Positions 35,140 to 46,405 of a stretch of 64,000 bases of DNA are shown here, piece after piece. Position numbers and translations under genes: made by a program. The stretch comes from Tricholomella constricta (Eukaryota > Basidiomycota > Agaricomycetes > Agaricales > Lyophyllaceae). Below the pieces are notes generated by a model. It was not told the DNA's origin and ran no database searches. It worked only from the letters and a program-made list of their open reading frames with translations. The DNA lies in NCBI GenBank assembly GCA_013368375.1, contig JAACJP010000011.1:868001-932000 (forward strand), given 5' to 3'. Position 1 is the first letter of the stretch. Each line of letters begins with the position of its first letter.

Positions 35140-35624
35140 GCTAGATGGTATTGGTTTCGGGATAGGGGACGGGGAGGGGGAATACGACGGTGAAGAAGAA
35201 TCTGAGATTTCTGGGGTCGCGGGCGATAGATAGGGGAGTCTAAATTCAACTCCTTGATCGGTGGTAGGAGGTTCCGACGCAAAGGGGTCGAAAGCTAGGT
35301 TGGGTTACGCGGTTGGTTTGGGGAGCGGTGTTTGATCGGTCGGGGCAGGCGACGGTAGTGTCGACGAAGGGCTATAGAAGAGCGGGCTGAGGTTGTTATG
35401 GATCGCGCGGTGTGGGGTTACTGAGCGGAAGAACGGGGAGAGCGATTCTGAGTCGGTGTCGGCTTGTCCGAGAGCAGCGCGAATTTCGGCACGGAGGGTT
35501 CGGGCTTTAGCTTCTTGTCGGGTTGCGGGCGGAATGGTCGACGAGTCGTAGGTTTTTATGAACAAGAGGAATGAGGTTGCGTGTTCGGCGGTGGCTTTTA
35601 AAACCCTCGCAGTGGGCTCCAGAA

Positions 35625-36663
35625 TGATAGAGCTAGAAGGCCTGTAGGTACTGTGCACAACAACAAAACAACTAACAACTATGGGGGGGGGCGAGAAATG
35701 TTAAAAGTTCCCAAACACGCGAGTGTGCAGGGTTTGAAAGTGGTGGTTTGGTGAAAGTAAAGACGATCCGACTCGCAATTAGTCGGACCGACGGCGATGC
35801 GATAGAATACGATCGTTCCCAAGCGGAACGGGTCGGTAACACGACTTTGGGTGTCGGCGGTGCGACAGCTAGACGAACGAGGTTAGTACGGAGAACTCAC
35901 GGGTTCGGGCGACGAGTACGAGATGACTGAGACGGCGGTTACGAGGTTTACGACGGTGGCGACGGTTTATACGATGGGAACGGTGCAGAGACGACAGAGA
36001 CAATGGTTTTGAGCTATTAACTCTGAGAGTGAGGGAAAATACGGGCTGTGATTCACTGGGGGAAGTAGGTAATACATGGGTATGTTTTTATACAATACGA
36101 CCGACTCGCCTCGCGCGAGCCGGCGAGGCAGGTGTTTTACTGCTTTATTGGGAGAAGCGCCGCCAAGCTTGGTACCGCGCGACGCTTTTTAGAGAGTGTG
36201 GCGCTCTTTGGCTCGGCAAAGGTGCTTTTGATCGGCTCGAGGCGTCGGGTCGGATGTATGATCGGTGGTGGCTTTGCGATCGGTAGTGGCTCTTGGGTGC
36301 GGAACTCCGTGGTACGGCCGGATCCTTCCTGCGACTGGCTGGGCAACGGCGTTTCCTAGGATCATTTCAAATCGGGTTTGGCTGTCGCCGGGTTGAGACC
36401 TTGGCATACAAACGTGCGCGGTCGTTGACAGGTTATACGGTGTTCCGTGCTCCGTGCGCCCAGAGAGGAGAACTGGCGTTTCAAGTTACTCTGTTTCTTG
36501 GTCGGTGTGTCGGTCGTTTGGTCGTATTGTCGGTCGGTCGGTCGTATTGTCGGTCGGTCGGTTCGGTGCTTTGGTCGCATCCGGGACCGTGTTCGTCGTG
36601 GTGCAACGGTTGATATCCGTAGAATGGGTTGGTTCAGTGTACAGCGCTGGACGGTGCTCATCA
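35625..36663 (-). repeat. E4 5' LTR
   Basis: 1,039 bp, paired with 30,263-31,301. After it E3 pol sequence resumes. Confidence 0.85.
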
Positions 36664-38810
36664 CCAAGCTAGACGCCATCGCTCATTGGAGAAACGAAGA
36701 GAATGACTAGAAGTAACAGTAGAAGATGACGAAGATCCTGATAATGAGGGTAGGCCGATAAACAGCCTACCGAAGGATCACCCAGCACTTCTATTATCCG
36801 ATGAAGAGTTTCAAGAAACTCTTAAGGAGGGGGATAAGCCACCTCCGAAGAAGAGAAAACCCCAACGACGACAGCAGAAGGCACAAAAAGAGCCTTCGAA
36901 CAAACGAGCACAGACTAACGAGCCATGCGAAGAACGTCAGCGCGATAATGAAGCGCGTAAGACGAGTGGTGCTGACAAGGATATGGAATCAGAACCGTAT
37001 ACGAATACAAATAATCGATCATTTTGGGATAGACCAAATCCACATCCACAATATGAATGGATGTTCGACCCACGGATGCCGCAAGAATGGAACACAGTAA
37101 TAGCGTCAATGCGGGCTCACGAAGGAAGAAATGTAGACACGCTAGGACAAGCGTACCGAAATCCACGGCCTGAGGAAGTATCGGAGCCAACGGAAATGAA
37201 TTTTCCGGTTAATATACAACGGGCTAAACGGCCGTTGTATCGGTTACCAGTGAAGGATGAGAGTGACTTTGCCCTCGTAAAACTACGAGCTAGGTTTGAT
37301 GTTAAACCTAGCAATAAAGACACAGCGCACATCCGCGCTGCAAGAACGGTTAACGGAAAAGGTAAGGCACCCAATGGAGGCCTTACTGCGGAAGATTATC
37401 CACGACTTCGCCAGCAATGGCATGACGACTTCGAAGATATGGTGGGTGGTACGAAACAATAGTTACCACCCTGGCAGGAAGTCAATCACGAGATTACTCT
37501 CGTCGACGATGAGAAACAGTAGCAGTACCACGCGCCGAGGTGTCCTATGTCCCTTCGCGAGGAATTTTACATGAAGGTCAATCAGTATACAGACTCTAAA
37601 TGGTGGGAGCCTCGTTCGGTGAAGCAAGCAGCGCCGCTGCTATGTATCCTGAAAAAAGACGGCTCCCTGAGAACACCCTTGGACGCACGGCAGCGTAACG
37701 ACAACACGATCAAGGACGTTACGCCCTTGCCAGACCAAGAAGTCATTCGCGAGGATGTTGCCAGAGGGAAGATACGATCAAAGATTGACTTAACGGATGC
37801 ATACAAACAAGTACGCATCCTCGAGAAGGACGTACACAAGACCGCCTTTGCAACGATAGCGGGAACGTTGTGGCTGTGCCACCAGCACCGAGCGCGGCTA
37901 ACTCCGGCGGAGTTCGAACCAGACCTGTAGTATTTTCGCAGTAGAACATAATAAATCACCTTCTCTCATCATTGCGTTCTCCATTGGGCTCGCGCTTGGC
38001 TCCTCGACAGTCCCCCTTCGTGCTCTGAGGCCTAACGGTCTCCAACGTACGTCAGCAACATAATGCAGATCGGGAACTGTAATGCCCCCGCAACATTTCA
38101 ACGATTAATGACGTCAATTTTTCGGGACGTCATTGGGAAGTTTATGCATGTATACTTGGACGACATATTCATATTCTCGAACTCCATCGAAGAACATGAA
38201 GAACATCTTCGAGTAGTGTTCGAGCAATTACGCGAACAGTCCCTTTATTTGAAGTGGAAGAAATGCGAGCTATATTCGGATCGCGTCGACTGCCTTGGTC
38301 ATATAATTGACGACCAAGGAATTCATCCCGATGCCGATAAATTGGCACGGATTCGTGACTGGAGGTTACAACGATATACAGCGGTTCGTTGGACTGGTTA
38401 ATTATCTGGGTCAATTCCTCCCAGATATATTCGCGTATACTGGGCCATTAATGGCGATGACCGAGAATGGGTCGCCATTTTATTGGAGACCAATTCATCA
38501 ACGATGCTTTGAAATGATAAAGCATATATGCTGCACAACGCCAATTATTTGGCCAATTCAACTGAAGACAGGCGAACCGATTTGGATTATATGTGACGCC
38601 TCCAAATCAGGCGTCGGTGCGATGTATGGTCAAGGACCTACATGGATCCAAGCTCAGCCGGCTGGATTCATGTCCAAGAAGTTCACTAATGCACAGCAGA
38701 ATTACGCTGTGCATGAACTCGAAACCTTAGCTATTCTCGAAGCGCCACTTAAGTGGGAGGATAAACTTGTGGGCTATAAAATCCACATCAGTACCGACCA
38801 CAAAGCCCTC
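36664..38810 (+). pseudogene. E3 pol (reverse transcriptase and start of RNase H), decayed
   Basis: Charged linker (PPPKKRKPQRRQQKAQKEPS), MFDPRMPQEWNTVIASM, then reverse transcriptase: APLLCILKKDGSLRTPLDAR, IDLTDAYKQVRI, CNAPATFQRLM, MHVYLDDIFIFS with the YLDD active site, and LGHIIDDQGIHPD. It ends in RNase H (FYWRPIHQRCFEMIK, ICDASKSGVGAMYG, ISTDHKAL). In-frame TAG at about 37,460 and 37,519, a 175-bp insertion at 37,869-38,043, and a frame change near 38,365. Cut by the E1b LTR at 38,811. Confidence 0.85.
37869..38043. mobile_element. 175-bp insertion with 5-bp target duplication AACGT
   Basis: Flanked by AACGT at 37,864-37,868 and 38,044-38,048. Reading across with one AACGT copy removed restores a normal reverse transcriptase frame (IAGTYVSNIMQIGNCNAP), which confirms the edges. 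It begins TGTGGCTGTGCC and ends CGGTCTCC, has no terminal inverted repeats, and contains TTCGAAC near 37,917, reminiscent of a tRNA B box. A SINE, a MITE or a small LTR derivative are all possible. Confidence 0.7.
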
Positions 38811-39300
38811 TGTTAGGGGAACGCCCGCTCACACCCTCCGACGCTCACCGACTGTCCCCCGACACGTGTGATCGCTCCCAACCGATCGCGCCCCCGACCC
38901 CGACGCTCCGACCCAAGCGTCGGTGTACATACTTATTCATCCCTGTCGCTACCTCCCCTTCCAGCGCGCGCCCGATCCCGACGTCCGACATCCCGACGTC
39001 GGTCGCCCGACCTCGTGCCCGCACCCTGAGCCACGAGGATCGGACAGCGTCGGGAACGTGTACATACACGCGCCGCTGCCCATCCGTTATCATTTACGTA
39101 CCATACACCCCAGAGAGCCGGCCCTCACGTATCTTACTCATATATAGTCATCCTCCTGACATGGGGGAATCCTTTACTCTATTCTCATTGGATTCCCCTC
39201 TGCCAGGTAGGTCTACTTACGCTCTCTCTACCGTACATAATATAACATTGGATTCCCCTCTGCCAGCACGACTAAGCTCTGCGCTGAGGTCGTCCTAACA
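38811..39300 (+). repeat. E1b 5' LTR
   Basis: 490 bp, TGTTAGG...CCTAACA (7-bp inverted ends). Contains the duplicated GGATTCCCCTCTGCCAG motif (about 39,190 and 39,250). Confidence 0.85.
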
Positions 39301-39427
39301 GCAGAATAGAGTAACTCTAGAAACCCGACGAAGCCGACCGATCCGCTTCCGCGCCGAAACACGCGTCTGCTACACGCGACCGTCCAACGCGCGCTCGCTC
39401 CGATCGCCCGCCCAGTCCCGTTTCGAG

Positions 39428-40635
39428 ATGTCCGAATTTGGTGACATGTCGCAGCGACCGTTCTCTCCCTTCCTCACGACGGAGGAGCGGTTGGCGAATA
39501 TGGAAGCCACAATTTCGGCTCTCTCTGCCTCCAATACCTCCAACTCGGCCTCTATGGACCGCCTCTCCGCTCTTTTCGAAAAATTCATGTCGGGGACACC
39601 CCCCATCCCACCCCCGCTGCTCCCGAAGCAGACACGACCCCCCCGCCGCCTGAGACGACCACCCCGCTGCCAGGCTCTCCGCGATCGGGATCGCACCACC
39701 TCCGACCGTCGCCCCCTCCCATTTACGACGGCGCCCAATCGGGCGGTCGCGCGTTCTTGAACGCCTGCAAGCTCTACTTCTCCTTGTGCGGGGGAAGTTT
39801 CGCCGACGACCACGCCCGAATAGTATGGGTGCTGTCGTACATGCAGCACGGGCGAGCCGCCGACTTCGTCAGTCGGGTGTTCCAGTTCGGAACCGCCAAG
39901 GACGTCTTTCCCACCTGGAAGGACTTCGAAGACACCTTCCGTGGCGAGTTCTTCCTCTTCGACGATCTCGCCGATGCCGCGCTCATCCTGGAGTCGACGG
40001 CGTACTTCCAGAACGGTCGATCGATCGACGAGTACATCGACTCGTTCCGATCCCTGTGGGTCAAGGCGGGCTACCCAGATGGGCGTCACCTGGTCCTCAA
40101 ATTCCATCGGGGAATGGACCCGAAGCTCTCGAGGCGACTCGGAAGCATCACCACGGGTCGCCCGCACGACGAGAAGATTGAGGAGTGGCTGAGGATCGCT
40201 CGTTCTCAAGATTTCATCATGAGGTCGGAGGACGACTTCCACCGTCGGATGGTCCCGACAAAGGCGCCCGACAGCCGCCCGCCCACCACCGCAGCTGCAC
40301 GATGGGCGTTCGCTAATGCCCCCGCTCCCGCTCCCGCTCCCCCCGCCCCCCGCGCTCCTGCCGCACCAGCCCCCAGGCCGATCCCCCAGGGCATCCCAAT
40401 GGACGTAGATCGGATGCGCGATCGAGTCGCGCCTGCCGACGACCACTGTTTTCGGTGCAAGAAAAAGGGTCACTACTCTCGTGACTGCCCTTTGCGCTGG
40501 GACGTGCGCCACATGCTCGATGATGAGCTGGAGGCGCTTATCATTGAACGTCTAGCTCGCAAGGACGCAGTCCCCGCCGACCCGACTCCATCGTCGGCCG
40601 ACGCGACCGCCTCCGACGCCGAGGAGGGTTTTTAA
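39428..40635 (+). pseudogene. E1b gag with one frameshift
   Basis: MSEFGDMSQRPF, helical LTTEERLANMEATISAL, then a Pro-rich linker where the frame shifts (39,600-39,740). It continues as NACKLYFSLCGGSFADDHAR, FPTWKDFEDTFRGEFFLFDD, a Pro/Ala repeat (PAPAPAPPAP) and a zinc knuckle CFRCKKKGHYSRDC (about 40,450), ending at 40,635. E1a lacks the frameshift, so it is private to this copy. Confidence 0.85.
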
Positions 40636-40646
40636 TTACACAACGG

Positions 40647-42208
40647 GTGGAACGTACGCCCCCGTTGTCTAGTCGTAATCGGTTCGCTCCTTTATCCGTA
40701 GAATACGCCAATACACCTAATATTGCTGCTATTCCGACGAGTGAACCGACCGACAAAGACGTACAAAACCCCTCCGACCCGACGACACCGATCGCAGTCG
40801 CAAAGCCGATCGCCCCGTCGCGTCGTGGCCTACCCCGCTGGGAAAGGCGACTCCCTAGTCGCTTCATCGCCGCTGCCTCCCCCTGCCCCAGATCCCTGTG
40901 GCTCAACGTCGAACTGGAGACCACCGACACCCAGGAGTCGCATGCCGTCACTGCCCTAGTGGACAGCGGAGCGACCGGCAGTTTTCTCAATGTCGCTTTC
41001 GTCGAGAAACACAAGCTCACGACCAAGGTGCTTAGTCGGCCATCCCCGGTTTACAATGTAGACGGCACTCTCAACGAAGGCGGTTCGGTCTCTTGCATCG
41101 TAGAAGCTGTCTTGCGATACAACGGTCATACCGAACGAGCCGTCTTTGGGGTCACCCAGTTAGGCAAGCAAGACATGATCCTCGGGTTCAACTGGCTTAA
41201 AAACCATAACCCCGAGATCGACTGGGAGACCAAGGAGGTGAAGATGAGTCGCTGTCCGACGCAGTGCGGCACCTGCAAGGACGAGGTCAAAGCCGATCGG
41301 CGCGCACGCACCAAAGTGCGCGCAGCGATCCGCACCTGTCGAGCTGACGGTATACCGATGACTGAGCCCGACCTGCGAGCCCCGACCAACCCGTATGTTG
41401 AGGACGACTCTGATGAGGAGGAGTTCCTCCCCTACACCCCGATCCTGGAGGAACCTGACCCAGAGTCTGACGACTTCCTGGTGGAAACCTTCCGGAGTGG
41501 CGATCGCATCTTCGCGACCGCGATCCATCCGACTCCGACCGCCGAACATATTCGGGCCAGCCAAACGACATCGCAGCGACTTGCGGAAGCGCACGCTGCT
41601 AACTCCGTGCCCAGAACTTTCCGCGACGCAGTACCGACCCACCTCCACGACTTTGAAGATGTCTTCTCCAAAGTCGCATTCGATGAGCTTCCAGAGCGCA
41701 AGCAATGGGACCATGCCATCGAACTGGAGCCGGGCGCGTCGCCGACGGGCACGAAGGTCTACCCGCTCTCACCGGCAGAACAGGTCGAACTCGACGCGTT
41801 CCTCAAGGAGAACCTCGAGACAGGTCGCATCCGACCGTCCAAGTCGCCCATGGCGTCGCCGGTCTTCTTCATCAAGAAGAAGGACGGGTCGCTCCAACTG
41901 GTTCAGGACTATCGGACGCTCAATGCGCTCACGGTGAAGAACCGATACCCGCTGCCCCTCATTAGCGAACTGGTGAATAACCTTCGCGGCGCGCGGTACT
42001 TCACCAAGTTGGACGTCCGATGGGGGTACAACAACGTACGGATCAAGGAAGGCAACGAGTGGAAGGCAGCATTTCGGACGAATCGCGGCCTCTTCGAGCC
42101 GCTCGTCATGTTCTTCGGCCTCACGAACAGCCCCGCCACATTTCAGACCATGATGAATGATATCTTCCGCGATCTGATCGCTGAAGGTGTTGTTTGCGTG
42201 TACCTCGA
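40647..42208 (+). pseudogene. E1b pol: protease and partial reverse transcriptase
   Basis: Follows gag by 11 bp in another frame. Aspartic protease TALVDSGATGSFLN (about 40,960) and DMILGFNWLKNHNPEIDW. A long acidic linker leads to reverse transcriptase (HAIELEPGASPTGTKVYPLS, SPVFFIKKKDGSLQLVQDYR, LDVRWGYNNVRIKEGNEWK, FFGLTNSPATFQTMMND), ending VYLD at the junction. The thumb, RNase H and integrase are missing. Confidence 0.85.
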
Positions 42209-45200
42209 TGAGCGCCTGGCAGTCGGTGACGACTTCAACGGGAAATCCCCATACGATGTCAGAAAACTTATCGAGTGCAAATTTCAGCGCTGCAAACTCT
42301 AGCAGGAAGGGCTTGTACTTCCCTTCCGCCCGCGAGGTGCGTTTGGACGCAAACCCCAGCGGGTGTAACTTTGTGACGCTTTTCCCCCCCGGTAACTCTG
42401 TTGTGAATTGTTGGGCGAGTACTGCCCCGAATGCGTCCTGGCAACCGTCGCTTGTGATGATGAAGTGGGTGCCGTCCCACTTCGGCGCTCGCAAGACCGG
42501 TTCTGATGTCAGCAAGCGTTTGAGTTCAACGAAAGACTTGTCATGTTCCAGGGTCCATCTACTAGCGAGTTCACTGTTGGACATCGCCCGCCGATACACC
42601 GACTTCGAGCATCCCGGCGGCATTTCTACCTCGCGGAGCAAGTCACGTAGCGGCTTCTCGACCTTTGCGTAGCCCTTGATGAGGTCCCGGAACCATCCAG
42701 TGAGTCCCAGAAAGGCGGCGAGGTTTAACGCGTCTTGGGGTGTCCGCCAGTTGACGATTGCAGTGAGCTTCGTTAAGTCCGGCTGAACTCCATTCTTGCC
42801 CACTGCAGTGCCCGCAAATATTCCCGTCGACACGAAGAACTCTGATTTCGCAGCGGAGATGGATAGTTTCTTCTCCCGTGCTCTGGTGAACAGGCGCGTT
42901 AGTTTCGTTATCATATCCTCGAACTCGTTAGCGGCCATGCCGCCATCGTCGACAAAGAGCTCGATGACTTCGTCAACCAACAGGTCATGGAGGGACTTTG
43001 CGGTTACATCTGCGAACGTAGACGGCGCCCCCGTGAGCCCGAAAGGCATTCTCCTGTACCAGAAGTAGCCCCTGCCCTCCACGTAGAAAGCCATGTACGG
43101 CTTTGACTCCTCCGCCATCTCCACTGCGTAGAATCCAGATGCAAAATCGAACAATGAAAGCCAACGGTGACAACTCAGCTTCTGCTGTTTTGCCCTTATG
43201 TCCCCCTGTGGCATTGGCGCGATCTCCGTGAGCTTGTTCACCTCCCCAAAGTTCTGGCAGACCCGCCACTTCGGGGACGTGCTCTGCTGCTCGTCGTCTG
43301 GTGTGGGTTCTTGTCTCGGCGGCAGCTGGAACTGCGGGTCGAATCCGTTCACGATGCATTGCTTGTTCACGCGATGTTGGAGTTCCTCTAGTGTTAAGCC
43401 TGCTCCTTGATGCGCCTTCTGGGCAAGCGTGGTTGGTGAAACACATTTGACTTCGCTTGGACTGCATGGCTCGATGATACCGGCATCCAGCATTTCATCG
43501 ATCTTTTCGTGCAGATACTGTTTCTGTGGCGGCGTGAGTGGTTTTTGGCGAACTTTCGTCGAGAACTTAGCATCGCGGGGCACGTTCAGCTTGTGCACTG
43601 CCCCTTCCACCGTGAGGACCTCCCCAACGGACAACGCGAACACATCCGCATACTCAGCGATCAGTGCTTCCACTCGTGTACGTTCATCTGCCGACAAGTC
43701 GTCCCCTATTTTCATGGATCGCAGTACCTCTGCCATGCGTGCTGCGTTGAACGGGTCGGTTTTGCGTGTGAACGTTCCGTTCGTGTCCTGGCGCAGCTCG
43801 TCAACGGGGATGTCTGTTCCTGCCTCCGTGGTGTTGTGTTCGTCGTCATCGAGGAGAAGGATGCTAACGCTCTCCTCCGAGGTTGCTAAGGGGTCATGTT
43901 TGTTAGCGTCGGTTTGTGGGGTGGTTGCGCTCTGGGGATTATTGACTTCCCTCGAGGGGGGTACCCTCGATCCCCCCGCTTTTTTCCTACTCTGTGGCTT
44001 CGCCTCATTTCGTGTCCTGGCCTGAAACCTCCTGTGTCTCCGCTGTCCCGCTCCCTTCCAGGTCCGTGTCCTCTCAGCCCGCTCTGGCCGCTGTGCTCCT
44101 TCTGTGCCCTGCGTCGTCGTTTGCGCCCCGTTCGTGTCGTCTCTTCGCTCAGCGTCTGCTGTGTCGGTTTCAACCGCCACTGCATCTTGCCCTTGCTCCT
44201 CGCCGGTGTCTGCCTGGTGGTCTGCTCTGCCTGCGTTGTCGAGTACCGCGGCGTCCGTGGTGGCGCGCTCTATGGGTGGCTGGTCAACCTGCTCACCACC
44301 TACAGTGATCGACTCGAACGGATTGTTTACTTGCCTTGAGGGGGGTTGTTCTGCTGCTGCCTTCGGCTGCCCCCCCGTTGCGTCTCCCTGCTGTTGCTTT
44401 GCCTGAACCTCCGTTGGTCCTCCTTCGTCGACATGTGCATGTGCGTCCGGGTTGGTGTTGTGCAGGGTTGCGGTGGTTCCCTTGCTTCTGATTTGAATTT
44501 TGTCGAGGCGATAGTGGTGGATCGCATCGAATGCGAGCATGAGCGGTTTTCCGAACAGGAATTCCCAACTCCCCCCACTATCAAAGACTTCGAACGCACC
44601 GTGAGCTTCGATGCCTGCTATGGTGATTTTCCCGTGCCAGACTGCCTCTGCGCGTACCACCTTCCCGTCGGCCATGCGTAGCCTGCGTTTTGACGGGCCC
44701 CAGCTTCCCAGTTGTGCCCTCACCTTCGCAAAGACCCGACTACACATCGCCCCGACCATAGCGCCATCGTCAAACGTCGCCATGATGCTCACCGTCGTCC
44801 CCTCCGGTCCTTGCAATTCGATCGGGTGCCAGAACGGCGTTGCGCTTTCCCCTTTCTGGTTGGTAGGTGGGGCTCGACCCACGGCGTAGACGTCAACTAT
44901 GAATGTATTCCCTTGAGTTACATGTGCAGTTGTTTCTACGTCGCGAGTGTCTGCCGCGTCCCCGCCCACCTCTCGTCGCTGGGCGGGGACTCCTACATCC
45001 ACCGCCTTGCCTCCTCGGGCCGTCCGTTGTGCGTTTACTCGGACGGCCCTCCTCCATTTCCCTGGTCGTCTTCGACTTCCTCGATCTGGGCGGTGCTCTC
45101 GACAGCGGCGACGCCCCCGTAGTCGTCGATGACGACATAGCGCATTGGCGTGGCGAACACCACCCGTAGCACATTCCGGCAGATCGCTCGCCAGTCCGCC

Positions 45201-45278
45201 TCCCGAACGTTGAGCCTCTGATCCGCCGGTAGCAGGCATTTGGGAGCGATGTGGCCGCTGAGTCCACACCCGAAGCAC
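42205..45278 (-). CDS. E2 pol: protease, reverse transcriptase, partial RNase H
   Basis: About 1,024 codons. Protease-like region MATFDDGAMVGAMCSRVF, with DDGA where DSGA is usual, then FEVFDSGGSWEFLFGKPLM. Reverse transcriptase: FSTKVRQKPLTPPQKQYLHE, WRVCQNFGEVNKLTEIAPMP, SLFDFASGFYAVEMAEESKP, MPFGLTGAPSTFADV, and IELFVDDGGMA with an FVDD active site. RNase H: WTLEHDKSFVELKRLLTSEP, HFIITSDGCQDAFGAVLAQQ, FPVEVVTDCQALI, where it is cut. Overlaps gag by 244 nt in the -1 frame. Confidence 0.85.
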
Positions 45279-46405
45279 TCATTCGAGTTTACCGGCAGCG
45301 TGCCTGGGCGCAGTGGGTACGGCGTGAGCTCCGTGACCCTAGTTTCAGGGCCGTACTTGGTGGCCCAGGCTTGCTGTTGGGCACGGTGGGCAGTACGCCC
45401 AGCGTCGGTGTCGGGGTGGTGCACCATTTCGGCGATGCGTGCTCGCAGCGCCACGCGGTCGGCTTCCGTGGGCGGTGGCCTCTGCATCCTCGCCCCTCGG
45501 TTCGCTCCTGCCTGTGGCGTCGTGGTGTAGGTAAGGCTGCCTCGGCCCCCTTCCGTCGTCATGAAGGGGTTCCCTTCGGTGTTCGACACCTTAGGCCTAG
45601 CTGGTAGCGTCGTGATGGTGGTCTGCGCCATTTGCGCCCGTATGGCGCGTGTCGGTGATGCTTGCGCTTCGAGCATCCGGACCCAGTCCTCGAACCTCCG
45701 GAGCCTCTCCCGCTCCCTCCCTGCCTCTGCTGCACCGTCCCTGATGTGGTCGATGTCGATGTCCCGGATGTTCGTCAGGAACGCTGTCCAGTCGGTCGGC
45801 GTTGCGGTGATCCTGTCTCGTATGAGCGCGGGCAGTGCGCGGCGAACCAGTCCGATGTAAGTTGTCCCTGTTGTCAGCCCTGCTCTGGACACCAGTGCCC
45901 CCATTCGGTCCGCCCACGCGATGTGCGTGTACACGTCTCGCCCTGCCACCGTTTCCTTCTGTCCCAGTGTCTCCTCCTTCATCTTCATCGCGAGTACGTC
46001 TTCCTCATATTCCATCATCGTCTTTCGTGCGACCGTCGCTTTAGGCCAGCGTAGATGGAATGCGCGTTCGATTTCGGCCCAGTCAGTGCGGATGTTCGGT
46101 GTGAGGGCGGCGTACCACTCATCGGCTTCGCTGTCTGCGCGCAGGTAGTTGACGAACAACCTGCGCTTCACGTCGTCCGTCTTGTCGCCCATTGCTCGGT
46201 TGAACGCGCGAAAGAAGTCCTGCGCGTTCTCGTCGGGCCGGTCGCCCCAGAATGGGTCGACGTTCGCCGTCATTTCGTCGTCGTCGATTAGATCTTGTGG
46301 GATCGGTGGTGGGGAAGTTGGTGCTGTAGGGCTTCTGCTCTGGAACTCGTAGGAGTCGGGGCTGGACGTTCCCGATGTGTCCGATGTAGGCAGTGTCGTC
46401 GACAC
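45035..46405 (-). CDS. E2 gag
   Basis: 456 residues. The capsid region has DPFWGDRPDENAQDFFRAFN, RLFVNYLRADSEADEWYAAL and FHLRWPKATVARKTMMEYEE. A single zinc knuckle CFGCGLSGHIAPKC lies near residue 380, with an acidic C-terminal tail. Intact frame. Its end overlaps the start of pol by 244 nt, which suggests programmed frameshifting or reinitiation for pol expression. Confidence 0.88.
   Translation of the reverse strand: MSTTLPTSDTSGTSSPDSYEFQSRSPTAPTSPPPIPQDLIDDDEMTANVDPFWGDRPDENAQDFFRAFNRAMGDKTDDVKRRLFVNYLRADSEADEWYAALTPNIRTDWAEIERAFHLRWPKATVARKTMMEYEEDVLAMKMKEETLGQKETVAGRDVYTHIAWADRMGALVSRAGLTTGTTYIGLVRRALPALIRDRITATPTDWTAFLTNIRDIDIDHIRDGAAEAGRERERLRRFEDWVRMLEAQASPTRAIRAQMAQTTITTLPARPKVSNTEGNPFMTTEGGRGSLTYTTTPQAGANRGARMQRPPPTEADRVALRARIAEMVHHPDTDAGRTAHRAQQQAWATKYGPETRVTELTPYPLRPGTLPVNSNECFGCGLSGHIAPKCLLPADQRLNVREADWRAICRNVLRVVFATPMRYVVIDDYGGVAAVESTAQIEEVEDDQGNGGGPSE

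Larger units (their letters stand above)
30263..36663 (-). mobile_element. E4: gypsy element lacking pol, with an antisense spliced gene
   Basis: Bounded by 1,039-bp direct repeats (30,263-31,301 and 35,625-36,663) that read TGAT...ATCA. Orientation is minus. A purine tract (minus AAGTAAGGAGGAGA) abuts the left LTR at 31,302-31,315, a primer-site-like stretch (minus TTCTGGAGCCCACTGCGAGG) follows the right LTR, and gag reads on minus. Reverse transcriptase, RNase H and integrase are absent, so it would need enzymes in trans. The left third holds a plus-strand gene with introns. LTRs differ at about 26 hand-counted positions, nearly all transitions. No matching target duplication was found. Confidence 0.8.
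26887..38810 (+). mobile_element. E3: Ty3/gypsy element, decayed, interrupted by E4 and cut by E1b
   Basis: Probable 5' LTR from 26,887, gag 27,216-29,699, protease to 30,262, then an interruption by E4 (30,263-36,663). Pol resumes at 36,664 and runs to 38,810, where the E1b LTR begins within the RNase H sequence HKAL. Integrase and the 3' LTR are not in the window. Several in-frame stops, one frameshift and a 175-bp insertion show it is dead. Confidence 0.8.
38811..42208 (+). mobile_element. E1b: Ty3/gypsy element, 3'-truncated in reverse transcriptase
   Basis: 5' LTR 38,811-39,300, gag 39,428-40,635, pol 40,647 to about 42,208. Inserted into E3 RNase H. It stops inside the YLDD motif, where the antisense RNase H of E2 begins. 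It is of the same family as E1a. Confidence 0.85.

Noticed and set aside
39370..40512. A 380-codon minus-strand frame opposite E1b gag
   Set aside because: Antisense shadow of gag; composition (Gly/Arg/Val repeats) mirrors the Pro/Ala coding strand and there is no intron structure.
41769..42204. The C-terminal end of the long minus-strand pol frame of E2
   Set aside because: Downstream of VTDCQALI it is the complement of E1b pol, so E2 coding stops at about 42,205.
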